A program made the translations under genes and the position numbers. The notes under the pieces were generated by a model. The model did not search any database and was not told the DNA's origin. It saw only the letters and a program-made list of their open reading frames with translations. Shown here in pieces: positions 10,538-20,534 of a stretch of DNA of 64,000 bases. The stretch is from Gracilaria gracilis. Taxonomy: Eukaryota; Rhodophyta; Florideophyceae; Gracilariales; Gracilariaceae. Location: the NCBI GenBank assembly GCA_030374805.1, contig JARGSG010000200.1, positions 682,001-746,000 on the forward strand, given 5' to 3'. The stretch's first letter is position 1. Each line of letters begins with the position of its first letter.

Positions 10538-10724
10538 ACATGGATAGAACAATTTTGCGCAGCGATTCATGATGCCATGGCATATCAGGTACCAATGTCG
10601 CGACATGGATGTCGTGACATGGATGTCTATATCGACATACTATGTGTTGACTTCGAGAAGTGGAGGAGCTGCCAGGCTTTGAACGAACGATTTGTCAGCA
10701 AGGATTTCGGTGATCAAAAAGTTC

Positions 10725-10732
10725 TATATAAG
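10725..10732 (+). promoter_or_regulatory. TATA box of the small cysteine-rich gene
   Basis: TATATAAG lies 262 bases before the ATG at 10994, predicting a 5' leader of roughly 235 bases with several short upstream ATGs. Confidence 0.5.
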
Positions 10733-10993
10733 CCCGCAACTTCAGAGACACTCCCCCAGTTCTCATCCTCCTCAGAGCCGAAGCGAACATCAAAAGACGA
10801 ACAGGTCTCAATCCCTGTTTCTCACATCTTTCTCCTGCTTGAAAGCTCTACATCTGGCTTGACATCGCTCCTGCACTCATTCTCAGTCCTTCTCCTAATC
10901 CTTTTGTTGCTTCCGAATCTTTCATTTGGAGCACCATTGTGATATTCGACCAGCGCAGTATTCGAACTGTTCAACTGCTTCAATCGATTTAAG

Positions 10994-11314
10994 ATGGGTT
11001 CTGCAAAGATTTGTGTCGTGTTATTCATGTTTTGCGTACTGTTGGGAATCTCAGCAGCAACCGGAGCGGACGAAGACTCGCTTTCCAAGAAAGTTTCGGT
11101 CAAAGCTGACTGGTATGCAAGATGCGGCTCCAGATATGCTTCGTGCACATCTTTGGTACATTGCAGGGAAGGCAAGAAACCTGATTGTTATGCGGGTAAT
11201 ACAGCCATTACCGATTCTTGCTGTGGATGCTATTCCGCATGTAAGAAATCTGGGCGCAGAATTTACAGGGAACGTTGCAGGACGAGGGCCAAGAAATACG
11301 GCCGAACATGCTGA
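10994..11314 (+). CDS. Small secreted cysteine-rich protein
   Basis: A 106-residue protein from ATG 10994. Residues 1-25 form a clear signal peptide (MGSAKICVVLFMFCVLLGIS followed by AATGA). A short acidic stretch (DEDS) may be a propeptide. The mature part is strongly basic and has ten cysteines, including a CCGC cluster (SCCGCYSACKK), ending in RTC. Even cysteine number, small size and high Arg/Lys content suggest a disulfide-stabilised peptide such as an antimicrobial or effector-like protein. That role is inference; I recognise no family. It has its own TATA box and a polyadenylation signal 156 bases after the stop. It lies between two opposite LINE-like fragments and just right of the TTAA dimer. 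Confidence 0.7.
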   Translation: MGSAKICVVLFMFCVLLGISAATGADEDSLSKKVSVKADWYARCGSRYASCTSLVHCREGKKPDCYAGNTAITDSCCGCYSACKKSGRRIYRERCRTRAKKYGRTC

Positions 11315-11469
11315 AAAGGTGTCCGCCGAGTGGAAAAGGAGCATGAGTAATCCTTATTCCTAACCAAATCTGACTTTGCTAGTTACAGATTTCTACCTCT
11401 TCAGACTTCGGAACCACACAATAGATATGCACTCGACTGTCTAGCTGATTTAGTCAACAGTGAAATATG

Positions 11470-11475
11470 AATAAA
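11470..11475 (+). terminator. Polyadenylation signal of the cysteine-rich gene
   Basis: AATAAA (inside ATGAATAAAAAGTG) lies 156 bases after the stop codon at 11314. Confidence 0.5.
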
Positions 11476-11937
11476 AAGTGACTGCAGTCATCATCGTGAA
11501 GGTCAAGCCAGTTGTCAGTGTAGTACAGGGGGGTTCAACAACGGGCGGGGAGCGGCTTTCTTCCCCTTTTCCAGAAAGCATTGCGATATTGGTCCGTATT
11601 GAGCACCAAACCCTGCTCCGTCAAGCGCACGTTCAGACAGAAGCCCTTCGATGCTCTTTTGGTGGCATTCCAGCGACAATGAGCCACGCATCTGCGCGAG
11701 TCATAAAACGAACGACCAACCTGCACATGACTTTCTGCAGCAGCCTCAGCCATCATCGGGGTCGGGGTGGCTCTGTCCATGATCGAAGCAGCGATTATTG
11801 CAACGATGTTGTGAAAGATCATCGGTCAACGTTCAAAACTTGGACCAGGTGTCGAAGCGAGGGGATCGCAGGTGCTGGAGACGCTCCCCCGCAGCCGATC
11901 CGGCGAGAGGCTGCAAATGCGGACGCCAGACGGGGCC

Positions 11938-12060
11938 ACGCAGCCGAGGTGTTATGCGTGGTGACAACTGTGGGCAGCCGTCGGCGTGGCGTCGGCGTCG
12001 TATCACAAGTCGCTCCCCGTGTGTGACGTGGCGTGGCACGTGGCCACGCACAACAGGTTC
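11938..12060 (+). mobile_element. LINE-like fragment, opposite copy
   Basis: This stretch matches the reverse complement of 9170-9262 over about 95 bases and continues for a short distance. It carries no long frame of its own and is followed by unrelated sequence with a GTGGCACGTGGCCAC self-complementary motif. It is read as a truncated second copy of the LINE-like element at 8797-9262. Confidence 0.4.
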
Positions 12061-12391
12061 GCAAGTGCTCAAGCTCAATCTCCTTCGTCCGCCACAAATC
12101 AAAGTTGTAACCACCTCAAAGCTTTTCTCAAATTATGATCGAATCAAACGCTCCTTTGTTGCTCTCTTTTTTTCTCCTGTCGTACCATGGCATATATAAA
12201 AAAACCTCGGGAATGAGAGCTTAGGCGTTCGTCATTGTATTCAAGTGCCGCAATGGAAAAAACTGTGGCAGCGGTCCTGGTACGGGCCTTTCCAAAAGCA
12301 AAACGCCAGTACTGCGGTAAGCGGTGGTGAACAGAATATGCGAGGGGACGCTGAAGCTATCGCCCACTGACGGTGTTCACGCGTCAACTTT

Positions 12392-14629
12392 CAGGGGGTA
12401 GGTAAAAAAGGGACATCTCAGAACATAATAAAATAAATATATGTTCTCCATTGTTTAAGGTCTTCATTACTTGGTGAAAGCGTCTCACAGCCGTAGGCTA
12501 CCTTCCAGCAAACCGTGAAGCCATAACAGTCCCAAACGGAGCTTCAAGCGCACAATCTCTAAAGCATGTCAGTAGCCCACAAAGAGACACAATCTGTGAT
12601 AAATGAGGGACACGGGCACGCATTTGCGGAGCCCCAAAAAGCTCAAAAACACAGTTGTCCTTACGTAGCCATTGAACTTGCTGACACACGTAGCCTGGCG
12701 CGCGCCCGTCGATCGGTTCTCGACAGGCTAAGTTGCATCCATCTGTATGCACGATTCTGCATCCACAAGATGGGCAGCTTCTTCTCCCTCTGCGCCAGTT
12801 CCCGCTGACGCGCCTTCTCAGCCGCCTCCCTCTCTTTTTCCAGCTTTCGTGCCTCCGCCTCCGCGGCCTTAGTTGCGCGCTGCGCATTTTGCGCCACTTT
12901 CTGGACGTCTTTCTGACGAACAGTGTCCAACACGGCCTTGGCTGTGAACAGGCAACCCGTGGTCGTCACTAAAGTCCCATTCTTTGCAATATTTGCGTCC
13001 GACTTCAGCATGTTTCGGTTCTTGGTGTAGTCCTCCACCAAGGACAAGTACGTCTTATGTGCACCGCCTTTAGACTCTGAAGTGCCATAGTTGATGATGT
13101 CTGTGTGCTTTATAACTCTCGGATTGCAGGTTCTTCTGTATGGGTCCCATAAGCCGCACGCCTCAAAACCCTTCACGACATTGATGTATTTTACTGCCTG
13201 TGTGTACGCTTTGTTTAACAGATCACAAAGTGTGAAGACATCATTGCGGTTGTCCGAAGCTGTGACTGTACGCTGGTTCAGAAGGTTACGGAAGTAGTTC
13301 TTGAATGGAGAGAACACGGTGTTGTCCAAAATTTGGGTTCTGTGGCTTGTGTGTGCTGGAAGTCTTACAGCCACAATTACGTTTTGTACCATCATCTTCA
13401 AAGCCTCGTAGCTGCAGTGGGCTCCATATCCATCGAAAGTGAGAACAAAACGGCCTGTATTTTCGCCTTAATTCCTTTGTTTCGCTGACAAACTGTTCCA
13501 CACACTGCAGGAAAATATTCGAGTCTACACCGGCGTAGTCCCTGTAACAGGTTCTCGCATTAAAGGGGAGGTAGCAGGAAGACGTTTCGCGCTCTTCGTC
13601 TTCACGAATGCGGTATTTGGCACGTATGCCTTTCAGTACCACAAAAGGAAACAACACCAGATCATCCGCTGATACCACGGGCATGATGGTAGCATGCTGT
13701 GCATTCCCTCACCACTTCAGTTCGACGGAATTGCTGCGGCCCTTGCAATTGAATAGAGCTTTCGACCTAGCTCTTGTCGGGTGTCCTAAAAGAAAAACCG
13801 CTTTCGTCGATATTAAATATCTGCTCGGGTGATGTAATCTTTTACTCTTTGTACACTTGGTTGAGGCGAACGAAGTGGGCCGCAAGGTTCTCTGTTGACA
13901 TGGCCAGGGCCCTCATCTTTTGTAAGTTGGTCCTGCGCTTTAATGTCAATTGGGGGTGGCGACAGAGGAATCTGCAAACAAAGGAATTCCCCGGTCTGTC
14001 GTTATTGAACCGGATATTCTTTTGTCGAAGTGATGGGAGGCTTCGGACAAAGCACTGCACAAGATCCTTGAAGCATTCGCGGGAAAGCGAAGTGCCTTGA
14101 TTGGAGAAGTGTAGCACAGCTTCTGTGATTAGCTGTTCTTCGGAGTCTGTTAGTGTTGCCGGCCGTCCGCGGGAGTGGTTGGGACTCTGCTTCTGCGTCA
14201 GAACCTGATGAAGATGCGATTTGGCAGTGCCGAATCGTTCCGCACTTTTGCGCAGCAACGATTAAGCGCTTCGATGATAACGCACTGCTCCTTCCAGCCG
14301 CTCACAGTAGAGAGGATGCCCGTTTGGGGCCACAACGCGCTTTGACACCATGGTTTGTAGCCGCGGTTTACTGCGGTTCGTTTGGTTTGGCTGCAGTCTC
14401 GAGGTGGCTGTAGCTTAGCCGTTCGAGGCCTAAGGATGTTGCAGGGACGTACTCCATCAGAACAGAGGCCATAGAATTCGAATTTGGCGCCTAAATTTGA
14501 ATCATATGAGCCACAACAGCGCTAGAGCCTAAGAGTGGTTGGTTTTCACCAACTTTCGGATGGAGCTCATAACTTTTAATAAAAATACAGTCCCTAATTA
14601 CCGCACTGTCCCCTGTTTAGCCACCCCGA
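12392..14629 (-). mobile_element. Pogo-like (Tc1/mariner superfamily) DNA transposon, decayed
   Basis: Ends are imperfect inverted repeats: CAGGGGGTAGGTAAAAAAGG at 12392 and, in reverse complement from the right end near 14629, ATCGGGGTGGCTAAACAGGG. Inside, on the minus strand, is a pogo/CENP-B-like transposase from about 14351 to 12661. The 2.2-kb size fits an autonomous pogo element. A TA target duplication is not clearly preserved. The coding region carries several frame changes and stops, so the copy is inactive. Confidence 0.65.
12661..14351 (-). pseudogene. Pogo-like transposase pseudogene (DDE_1 type)
   Basis: Translation starts at ATG 14351 (MVSKRVVAPNGHPLYC). A helix-turn-helix-like stretch follows (SAERFGTAKSHLHQVL), then GRPATLTDSEEQLITEAVLH. 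The C-terminal half contains ALKMMVQNVIVAVRLPAHTS, HRTQILDNTVFSPFKNYF and YINVVKGFEACGLWDPYRR, the typical end of jerky/pogo DDE_1 transposases. After this come an Ala/Arg/Lys/Glu-rich coiled coil and a Cys-rich tail. An in-frame stop follows residue 29 (near 14262) and at least two more frame changes occur between 13860 and 13400. The first catalytic Asp region is too degraded to assign. Confidence 0.7.
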
Positions 14630-14685
14630 TGATTCGGCGTGCCAAATTGGTTCCGAACAAATCTACTTTCTGCACTCCCAGTGTC

Positions 14686-14777
14686 CTCCACGTTTTCCAC
14701 GCTTGACACGGGAGCGGCGTTCAATGAACGATTGTTTGAATGACACAGCTCCCGTGTCAAGCGTGGAAAACGTGGAG
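14686..14777. repeat. Perfect 30-bp inverted repeat with 32-base loop
   Basis: Positions 14686-14715 and 14748-14777 are exact reverse complements (CTCCACGTTTTCCACGCTTG at the left outer part). The stem is long and perfect and lies just outside the pogo-like transposon. It could be the remains of a foldback element or a small-RNA hairpin precursor. No ORF is associated. Confidence 0.75.
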
Positions 14778-14779
14778 AA

Positions 14780-16817
14780 CACATGTAAGCGCTGTTCGAA
14801 TGAGAGCAGTTGGACACCTTTCAAAACCTTTTTCGCAAAAGTATTTGCACGTACAAGAGATAGGACGCAAATGCTAATGTTACTCAAACCCGTTCATTGG
14901 AAGCCTCATTGGCGCTTAAATAAGGGCGAATTAGCATGATTCACGTTGCACACGTCTTCCACGAGGTACTCGAGTATCAACTCGAGGAGAGAATATCGTC
15001 GAAGATTAACGCTTTTTATTGGCTTCACTCTGATAATCGTATCGTCTACATTTTGCTGCGACTGTGAGAGTGTCATGAGATTAACGTTCAATGCGCAAAA
15101 ACAAGTCCAATCACGAGAATAAGAGCGATCATGCGTCGAAAGTACTGTTCTACACGTTAAAGTTCCTACCTCACTCACTTCCTAAAAGACAGTTGTGCTC
15201 CCGGGTGTGATGAGAGAACGAAACAGATCGGATCTTTATTGCCATGCCGTCTGCGCCCAAGAGTTCTGATTATAGCGCATCGCTCATGCAGTACGACACA
15301 AGACTTGGCGGCCGTCCCTTTCTCGCTGTCCGCATACCCCTGAGTCAGAGATTTCAGGGCCCATCCAAAGCATGGTTGGGCTTCGAATAATAATTAAACG
15401 ACACCATCAAATTTGAGTGATGCTTGTCTGAAAGCATAAAAAGTCTTTATTCTTTGATAGAAAACACCAGGTGCATTCAAGCGTATACCCCGAACAGCTC
15501 ATGTTTGGGTGATGCGGACGATATAAGTCAGCTAGTTTTCTCCGTCCCAGTCATCAACTCGAAATCCTAACGCTGAGCCTATGCTATAGAAATAGTTCAG
15601 TATTCCATCCAGCTCAGGCCTAGGATCATAAATACGACAACCGGTAATCTCTCCAAAAGGACATTGAGCTGTAGGGCTCTCTCGAAACAGCGCAGTCGCA
15701 TTGAAAACCCGCTTGATACTCGATTGGAATGAATGAGCTGTCCTCCCGTGCGGAAAATACTCGATGCTCGGCATGTCACAAGAAAGAGAGAAACGCGTAG
15801 CATTGAAACAGCTACAACCAGGAGAGGTCTAGTTTTAAACTGCCCAAAAACAGCTAGGTGGAGCTTTAAAATAGGTTTTGCTTTGAGAAAACTGCTTGAT
15901 TAGCTCTACATTAGCTCAGCCCGTTTCTGAGTAGGAACTTTGCTATGAATGGTGCAAATGTTCCGTGCTTACAGTATATGAACAGGAGAACGCCTTTAAA
16001 ATTTGAATGCAGTTTGAATGCCAGGGCCCGTAAATTTCAAATTCAAAGCGATTATTCTGTGGGGAGCGATGGGGCAGGGAGTACAGAGCGGAGGACTGTG
16101 AACGCTGAGATGCTAGTAAATTACTAGCATCTCATACTAGTAGTAATGCGCTGGGACTCCGGGGGCTGGGACGGCGCATTCTATTGAACCGATGATAGAG
16201 AGGGTGATGGAGCTCTTGTTAAACTAAATTCCGGACTTTCCAGGGAAGCGCAGAAGTAGATTTATTTGACAAATTCAGGCTGTGACGCTAATAGCATTAT
16301 GCTACAAGATGCCTTGGTAGGTGCTGCGAGCAGCAAGGCCGATCGTCGTCAGTTGCCCTCTGTTGATCAACTATCTTGTTATCTTTCCAAGGTTCTTGTA
16401 GCACTCTTTACTCATGAACGTGTTGGAAGAGTGTAGCTGGAGTCTAGAAGGTTGTCAGTCATCCCAGCTCTCTAGTCTTTACTCTTGTTTAGTGACTACT
16501 TATACTACTGACTTCCACGCAGGAAGTCACAGACATCTCAGTCTGTCCCTGAGATTTCGACTTGCTTGCTCCAAACTCCCGTTTGGAGCTACAGCATTTT
16601 ATACGTTTTCGAACGCAATCGTAGTTCAACGTACCGCACTGCACCAGTGTGCAGGACCAAGTAGTCACTGCACTCTGGTGGTGCTGGTTGAACGTTTGTG
16701 CATTCGCACCAAACGTTTCTACCGCACCTGTACCCAAGAATCAGGCGGTTATGAACTCTCTACAGAACGCTCACGCCTCATCTCCGCTGAGTGTTTAGGC
16801 GCAATTTAGGTTAAGTT
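14780..16817. other. About 2 kb without a supported gene
   Basis: Several frames of 60-130 codons occur on both strands, none with a recognisable domain. The minus-strand frame 15532-15774 (PTAQCPFGEITGCRIYDPRP) looks somewhat protein-like but has no clear start or partner exon. A short palindromic ATGCTAGTAAATTACTAGCA sits at 16109-16128. Confidence 0.4.
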
Positions 16818-17801
16818 TTATTTTGCCACACAAGCTGCCTGAATTAAGTAGTATATCTCATTTTTCGCACACCTGCCACATTTGTCAATGTCGGCGCGAT
16901 AAACCATACCCCGGGGGCACATGAAACAGGTCCATGAACCTCGACGGGCAAAAGTCCCCGGCCAACAGGAACCACATCCATATGAAGGCTGCGAGCTATA
17001 ATGGTTGAAGAAACACGGTAAACATTCCTTGTTCCGAAGGTCAAAGTAAAAACCCAGGGCACAGCTCTCACATTTGCCCGTGCTTTGGTTCAAGTATTTC
17101 CCTCCTGAACATGCTTCCTCTTCAGCTGGCGTGGCAACTGAAGCAGTCTCGGAGGAAAGCGGTGTACAATAAGGCATCACATTCGACTCATTAGTGAAAG
17201 TTCCAGGTTTGCAGGTATCACATTGAGCGGAAGCCGAATTATAGTGAGTTCCCGCCGGACATGAACCACAGCTACTATTCCGGAAAACGGCCTGGTTTTC
17301 CGGGCAGAATGTGCAGGTGGCCGCCCCACCAGGAGAATGTGAGCCCGGTGGGCACGGGAAACAAGGGTATATACCGACTTTGGCTTTGTAGAATCCTGCG
17401 CGGCACACCCAGCAATTTCCTATATAATCATCATATGCTGCTCCTGGTGGGCAAGAACCACAAGACTTGTTCACCTTCATCCAAGCTTGTCCTTCCGGGC
17501 ATGGAAAGCAACGCGTTGATCCAACTCCAGAATACTCCAGCGGAGAGCAACGTAAACACTTGTTTTGTCCTGGCAGTGGTTGAAACGATCCCGGATAGCA
17601 TGGGCTACAGTATCCGGATCTTTCATACCTACCAGGATCGCAAGGCCTGCAGGATCCATCTTCAAGTAACTCTGATCCAGGTGGGCAAGGAAATAAATGT
17701 GAATCCTCCAATCTGGAGGCCAGAATCGTAACGGGTAAGAAATACAAGATCACATGTGACAGCAACATGTTGCGGCTAGGAAGATGGTTGGGGGGTTTCA
17801 A
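16818..17801 (-). CDS. Secreted GCC2/GCC3-type cysteine-rich protein, copy 1
   Basis: A 327-residue intronless frame. A second Met at residue 12 (17768) begins a clean signal peptide (MLLSHVILYFLPVTILASRL), so translation may start there. The mature protein is a run of cysteine modules of the GCC2/GCC3 (ephrin-receptor-like) type: FPCPPGSELLEDGSCRPCDP, YCSPCYPGSFQPLPGQNKC, FPCPEGQAWM, CGSCPPGAAYDDY, CTFCPENQAVF and so on to the C-terminus. No membrane segment follows, so it should be secreted or wall-associated. Such modules usually mediate extracellular binding; the ligand is unknown. The paralogue at 18576-19541 has the same module order and strand, 0.8 kb away, indicating tandem duplication. 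Confidence 0.8.
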   Translation of the reverse strand: MKPPNHLPSRNMLLSHVILYFLPVTILASRLEDSHLFPCPPGSELLEDGSCRPCDPGRYERSGYCSPCYPGSFQPLPGQNKCLRCSPLEYSGVGSTRCFPCPEGQAWMKVNKSCGSCPPGAAYDDYIGNCWVCRAGFYKAKVGIYPCFPCPPGSHSPGGAATCTFCPENQAVFRNSSCGSCPAGTHYNSASAQCDTCKPGTFTNESNVMPYCTPLSSETASVATPAEEEACSGGKYLNQSTGKCESCALGFYFDLRNKECLPCFFNHYSSQPSYGCGSCWPGTFARRGSWTCFMCPRGMVYRADIDKCGRCAKNEIYYLIQAACVAK

Positions 17802-18575
17802 ATGAGGTTGAAGATCAATAAGCTCTAGGGCTCAAGGCACGTGTGTAGCGACGAGGACTTTGAAGTGGCAGAAAGCTTGTCAAGCATTTGGTGCCGTACC
17901 AACTTTTGGAGATTGGTTTCTGTGAAGCACTCGTTTATGTAAACACGATGGGACTTGGAATTTCTTCAGACTCGAGGCTCGCATGTTTACTTTTTGCACT
18001 GCTAGTAGGACGTGGAAGCAAAGAACGTCATCCTTACTACCTGTCGCGACAAAAACTCAATCATTTGAAATTCATAATATACTGCCTAGTATCCGCACAC
18101 TTCTGCACAGTTGCAGTGCGTGTTAATTTGCTGCTATGTCAGGACGAGATCAACGAACCAGAAAAACAGACTTGTAGCAACTCAACTCTTCGAGATTGAT
18201 TCTATTCATCACGGGGATGAACGATTCCTCCGCAGCATCTATCAATTCTAATAGAAACGTAGACATTTAGCAGTGCAATTGCTTTGTTGTCAAATTAGCG
18301 TGACCGTTGTAAGCCGTGAGGAAATGCTACGCAACATCTTTCTAGCTCACTTCGAACACATATTATACACCTTCCAGCGAGACAACGGTGCAAGCAAGCT
18401 AACCATATCTGGCGGAGGCCGTCTTCTGTCCGCAATTATAAAAGAGGAGTCACACGTGCAGAGGACCAGCGCAAAGAGCGTCGGAGTTGCTCAATCGCTT
18501 TTATGGCAATGGCTAAATTAGCGCAAATTAGTGCCCAGAGATACTGTCACGAAGGAAAAGCCAAGATATTCCGGC
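17802..18575. other. Intergenic region between the two GCC2/GCC3 genes
   Basis: Should hold the promoter of the copy 1 gene and the 3' region of copy 2. No TATA box stands out and no gene is supported. Confidence 0.4.
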
Positions 18576-19541
18576 TTACTTGTACCTCAGCGTGATATGA
18601 TCATCATCGTAACATCGCGCTTCACTAGAATCGTAGTAGATAAAGTTGTCATTTTGAGGACAGACTCCGCACTCATCCGTCACGGCAATATAAACACGAC
18701 CAAGCGGGCATGCGAAGCACGTGGTGGACCCCCGCTTCGCAAACGTTCCCGGCATGCAATACCAGCACTCGCGCTGATTCTCATAAACACTGAATTGATT
18801 GTAGTGACAGTCGTTGCAACGAAGTGAGTGCTCATCGTAGGATTGGCCAGGCGCACATGTTCCACAAGTTCCAGAACTCTTGATGAATACCTCTCCAACA
18901 CGACACTGGTGGCATTTTGACGATCCGGGACCAGCATAAGAGTTCCTGCCACACCGATTGCAATACGTGAAAGTATTCGGGGCGTCCGTGTACGTCCCAT
19001 GCTCGCAGTCAACGCATTCGAGTGCGAAGGGCTCATAGTATTTCCCAGGTGGGCATCGGCCGCAGGAGCCGTTTGACATCAGCTTCTTACCCTCCGGACA
19101 GCGGACACAAGCGGAGCTTCCATAGTTTGAGTAGCTTTTCCTCGGGCATGGCAGACACGGGTCCACGCCATGTCCGGCTTTGAAAAATCCAATTTGGCAT
19201 TCGTTGCAATGGCCTTCTTCGTAGTACTTGCCGGGTGGGCAGCCTCCGCACGCGTTTGTGTGCATGACGGCTTGGCCTTGCGGACATGCTACGCATGCGC
19301 TGGCGCCTCTGAGAGAATGGGTGTTGGGGGGGCATATGTCGCAGTGGGTTTGACCGGCCTGCGCCTGAAATTTGCCGGGATCACAATCAACACAGACACC
19401 ATGTCCTTCGTCAAAGGTGCCTGGTGCACAGATTGCACAGACACCATGCACGTTGGCTCCATATCCTGTTTCGCAACTTAAGCTCGCAAGAGCGCGACAG
19501 AAGAACAAGAGGAAAATGAAAGAGACACTGGAAGTAGACAT
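18576..19541 (-). CDS. Secreted GCC2/GCC3-type cysteine-rich protein, copy 2
   Basis: Reading from ATG 19541 gives 321 residues with a signal peptide (MSTSSVSFIFLLFFCRALAS). An in-frame ATG at 19640 would add 33 charged residues before it and is less likely. Cysteine modules follow in the same order as in copy 1: CAICAPGTFDEGHGVCVDCD, CDICPPNTHS, CVACPQGQAVM, CGGCPPGKYYEEGHCNEC, CLPCPRKSYSNYGSSACVRC, CWYCMPGTFAKRGSTTCFAC. The C-terminus loses the cysteine pattern after VCPQNDNF. No intron, no membrane segment. Probably an extracellular binding protein; family membership is clear from the modules, function is not. Confidence 0.8.
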   Translation of the reverse strand: MSTSSVSFIFLLFFCRALASLSCETGYGANVHGVCAICAPGTFDEGHGVCVDCDPGKFQAQAGQTHCDICPPNTHSLRGASACVACPQGQAVMHTNACGGCPPGKYYEEGHCNECQIGFFKAGHGVDPCLPCPRKSYSNYGSSACVRCPEGKKLMSNGSCGRCPPGKYYEPFALECVDCEHGTYTDAPNTFTYCNRCGRNSYAGPGSSKCHQCRVGEVFIKSSGTCGTCAPGQSYDEHSLRCNDCHYNQFSVYENQRECWYCMPGTFAKRGSTTCFACPLGRVYIAVTDECGVCPQNDNFIYYDSSEARCYDDDHITLRYK

Positions 19542-19641
19542 GTTGAGACGTACTAGTAGTTTGAGATGATTCGATTTGATGAGGGGAACGAAGCTAAACG
19601 TAGAGACCCACTCACTGCTGACTTCTTCTTTTACGTGCAAT

Positions 19642-19996
19642 GCGTTGGTTGTGATCTCTTGAAGTGGGCTCCATGTAGTTGCCGTTGCAGCGGCTCACGT
19701 CTGCGTATAGCTTCCATTCGTGAGTTGGCAGAAGAAGTGATGCATGAAATGCGTGGAGGGCACAACTCTACTTCGGAGGCTGTGGGAAGGAAAGTATGAA
19801 CAAGTGGTTCACAAATTTGGTTGCACTGCTTGGTCGATGGTACTCAAACTCTGTCTCACGCGAGATGAAAAGACGAAGCTGAACTGTGGCTGGGGGACGA
19901 GCACTTGTCGAAAATACACGTCGAAATGCTTTCGACGAAGTGATGCTCCCGACGAAAGCTCTTTCCCGATCACTTTGGTACACCAAGATGCAACTC
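19642..19996. other. Upstream region of GCC2/GCC3 copy 2
   Basis: No convincing coding region. It should contain the promoter of the minus-strand gene to its left. Confidence 0.35.
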
Positions 19997-20363
19997 CTAG
20001 TGTCTATCGGACCAGTGTGCTGACCTCATATGAGGCCAAATTGACCTCATATGAGGCCGACATAAAATAATCAAAAAATAGCTTTTAGCCATATTTGCAC
20101 AGACTTTTCAAATTTTGAGATTTGAAAAGTCTTCAAACAACATCCATCGCATTGCGATAGAAGTTTTTAGTAGACGGATGGGTGAGAAGTGAAGGACGAC
20201 GATCTCTGTTTACGTAGAATCGACTTCCTTCGTTACCGCCATCAAAGATGAGAGGGTAGAGGATGAAAGGAAAAACACTTCCACAGAAAAGCAAAAATAT
20301 TTACTGAAAAAACTTGCCTTGAAAACTGACCTCATATGAGGTCACTTGTCCAATAGACACTAG
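19997..20363. mobile_element. MITE with TGACCTCATATGAGGTCA palindromes
   Basis: The ends CTAGTGTCTATCGGACCAGT (left) and, in reverse complement, CTAGTGTCTATTGGACAAGT (right) form a terminal inverted repeat that runs directly into CTCATATGAGG palindromes. Two lie at the left end (20030-20057) and one perfect 18-mer TGACCTCATATGAGGTCA at the right (20328-20345). A further hairpin (GACTTTTCAAATTTTGAGAT and its partner) lies near 20102-20132. The 367-bp length and lack of ORF define a MITE. The superfamily is not assigned because no clear target duplication is visible. Confidence 0.65.
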
Positions 20364-20534
20364 AAAAAGGGAACAATGTCATCGCTGGACATGAAGAGCA
20401 CATCCCAACACGTCGAACACGTTTTCAACGCACACACATGCACTCAATCAACTTGATCAGCATCTGTATGTTGTACTGTAAGTAATCTGCCCCAAACTAC
20501 TTCGTGTACACGTACCTCGTTCGGTTCCGATCAT

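Noticed and set aside
10577-10942. Plus-strand 121-codon ORF before the cysteine-rich gene
   Set aside because: It spans the TATA box and leader of the downstream gene and looks like low-complexity leader sequence.
11819-12114. Overlapping minus-strand ORFs around the right LINE-like arm
   Set aside because: GC-rich chance frames on the strand opposite to the repeat match.
16414-16809. 131-codon ORF left of the first GCC2/GCC3 gene
   Set aside because: Both strands are open, there is no domain pattern and it lacks promoter context.
17261-17731. 156-codon plus-strand ORF opposite GCC2/GCC3 copy 1
   Set aside because: Mirror frame of an intact gene.
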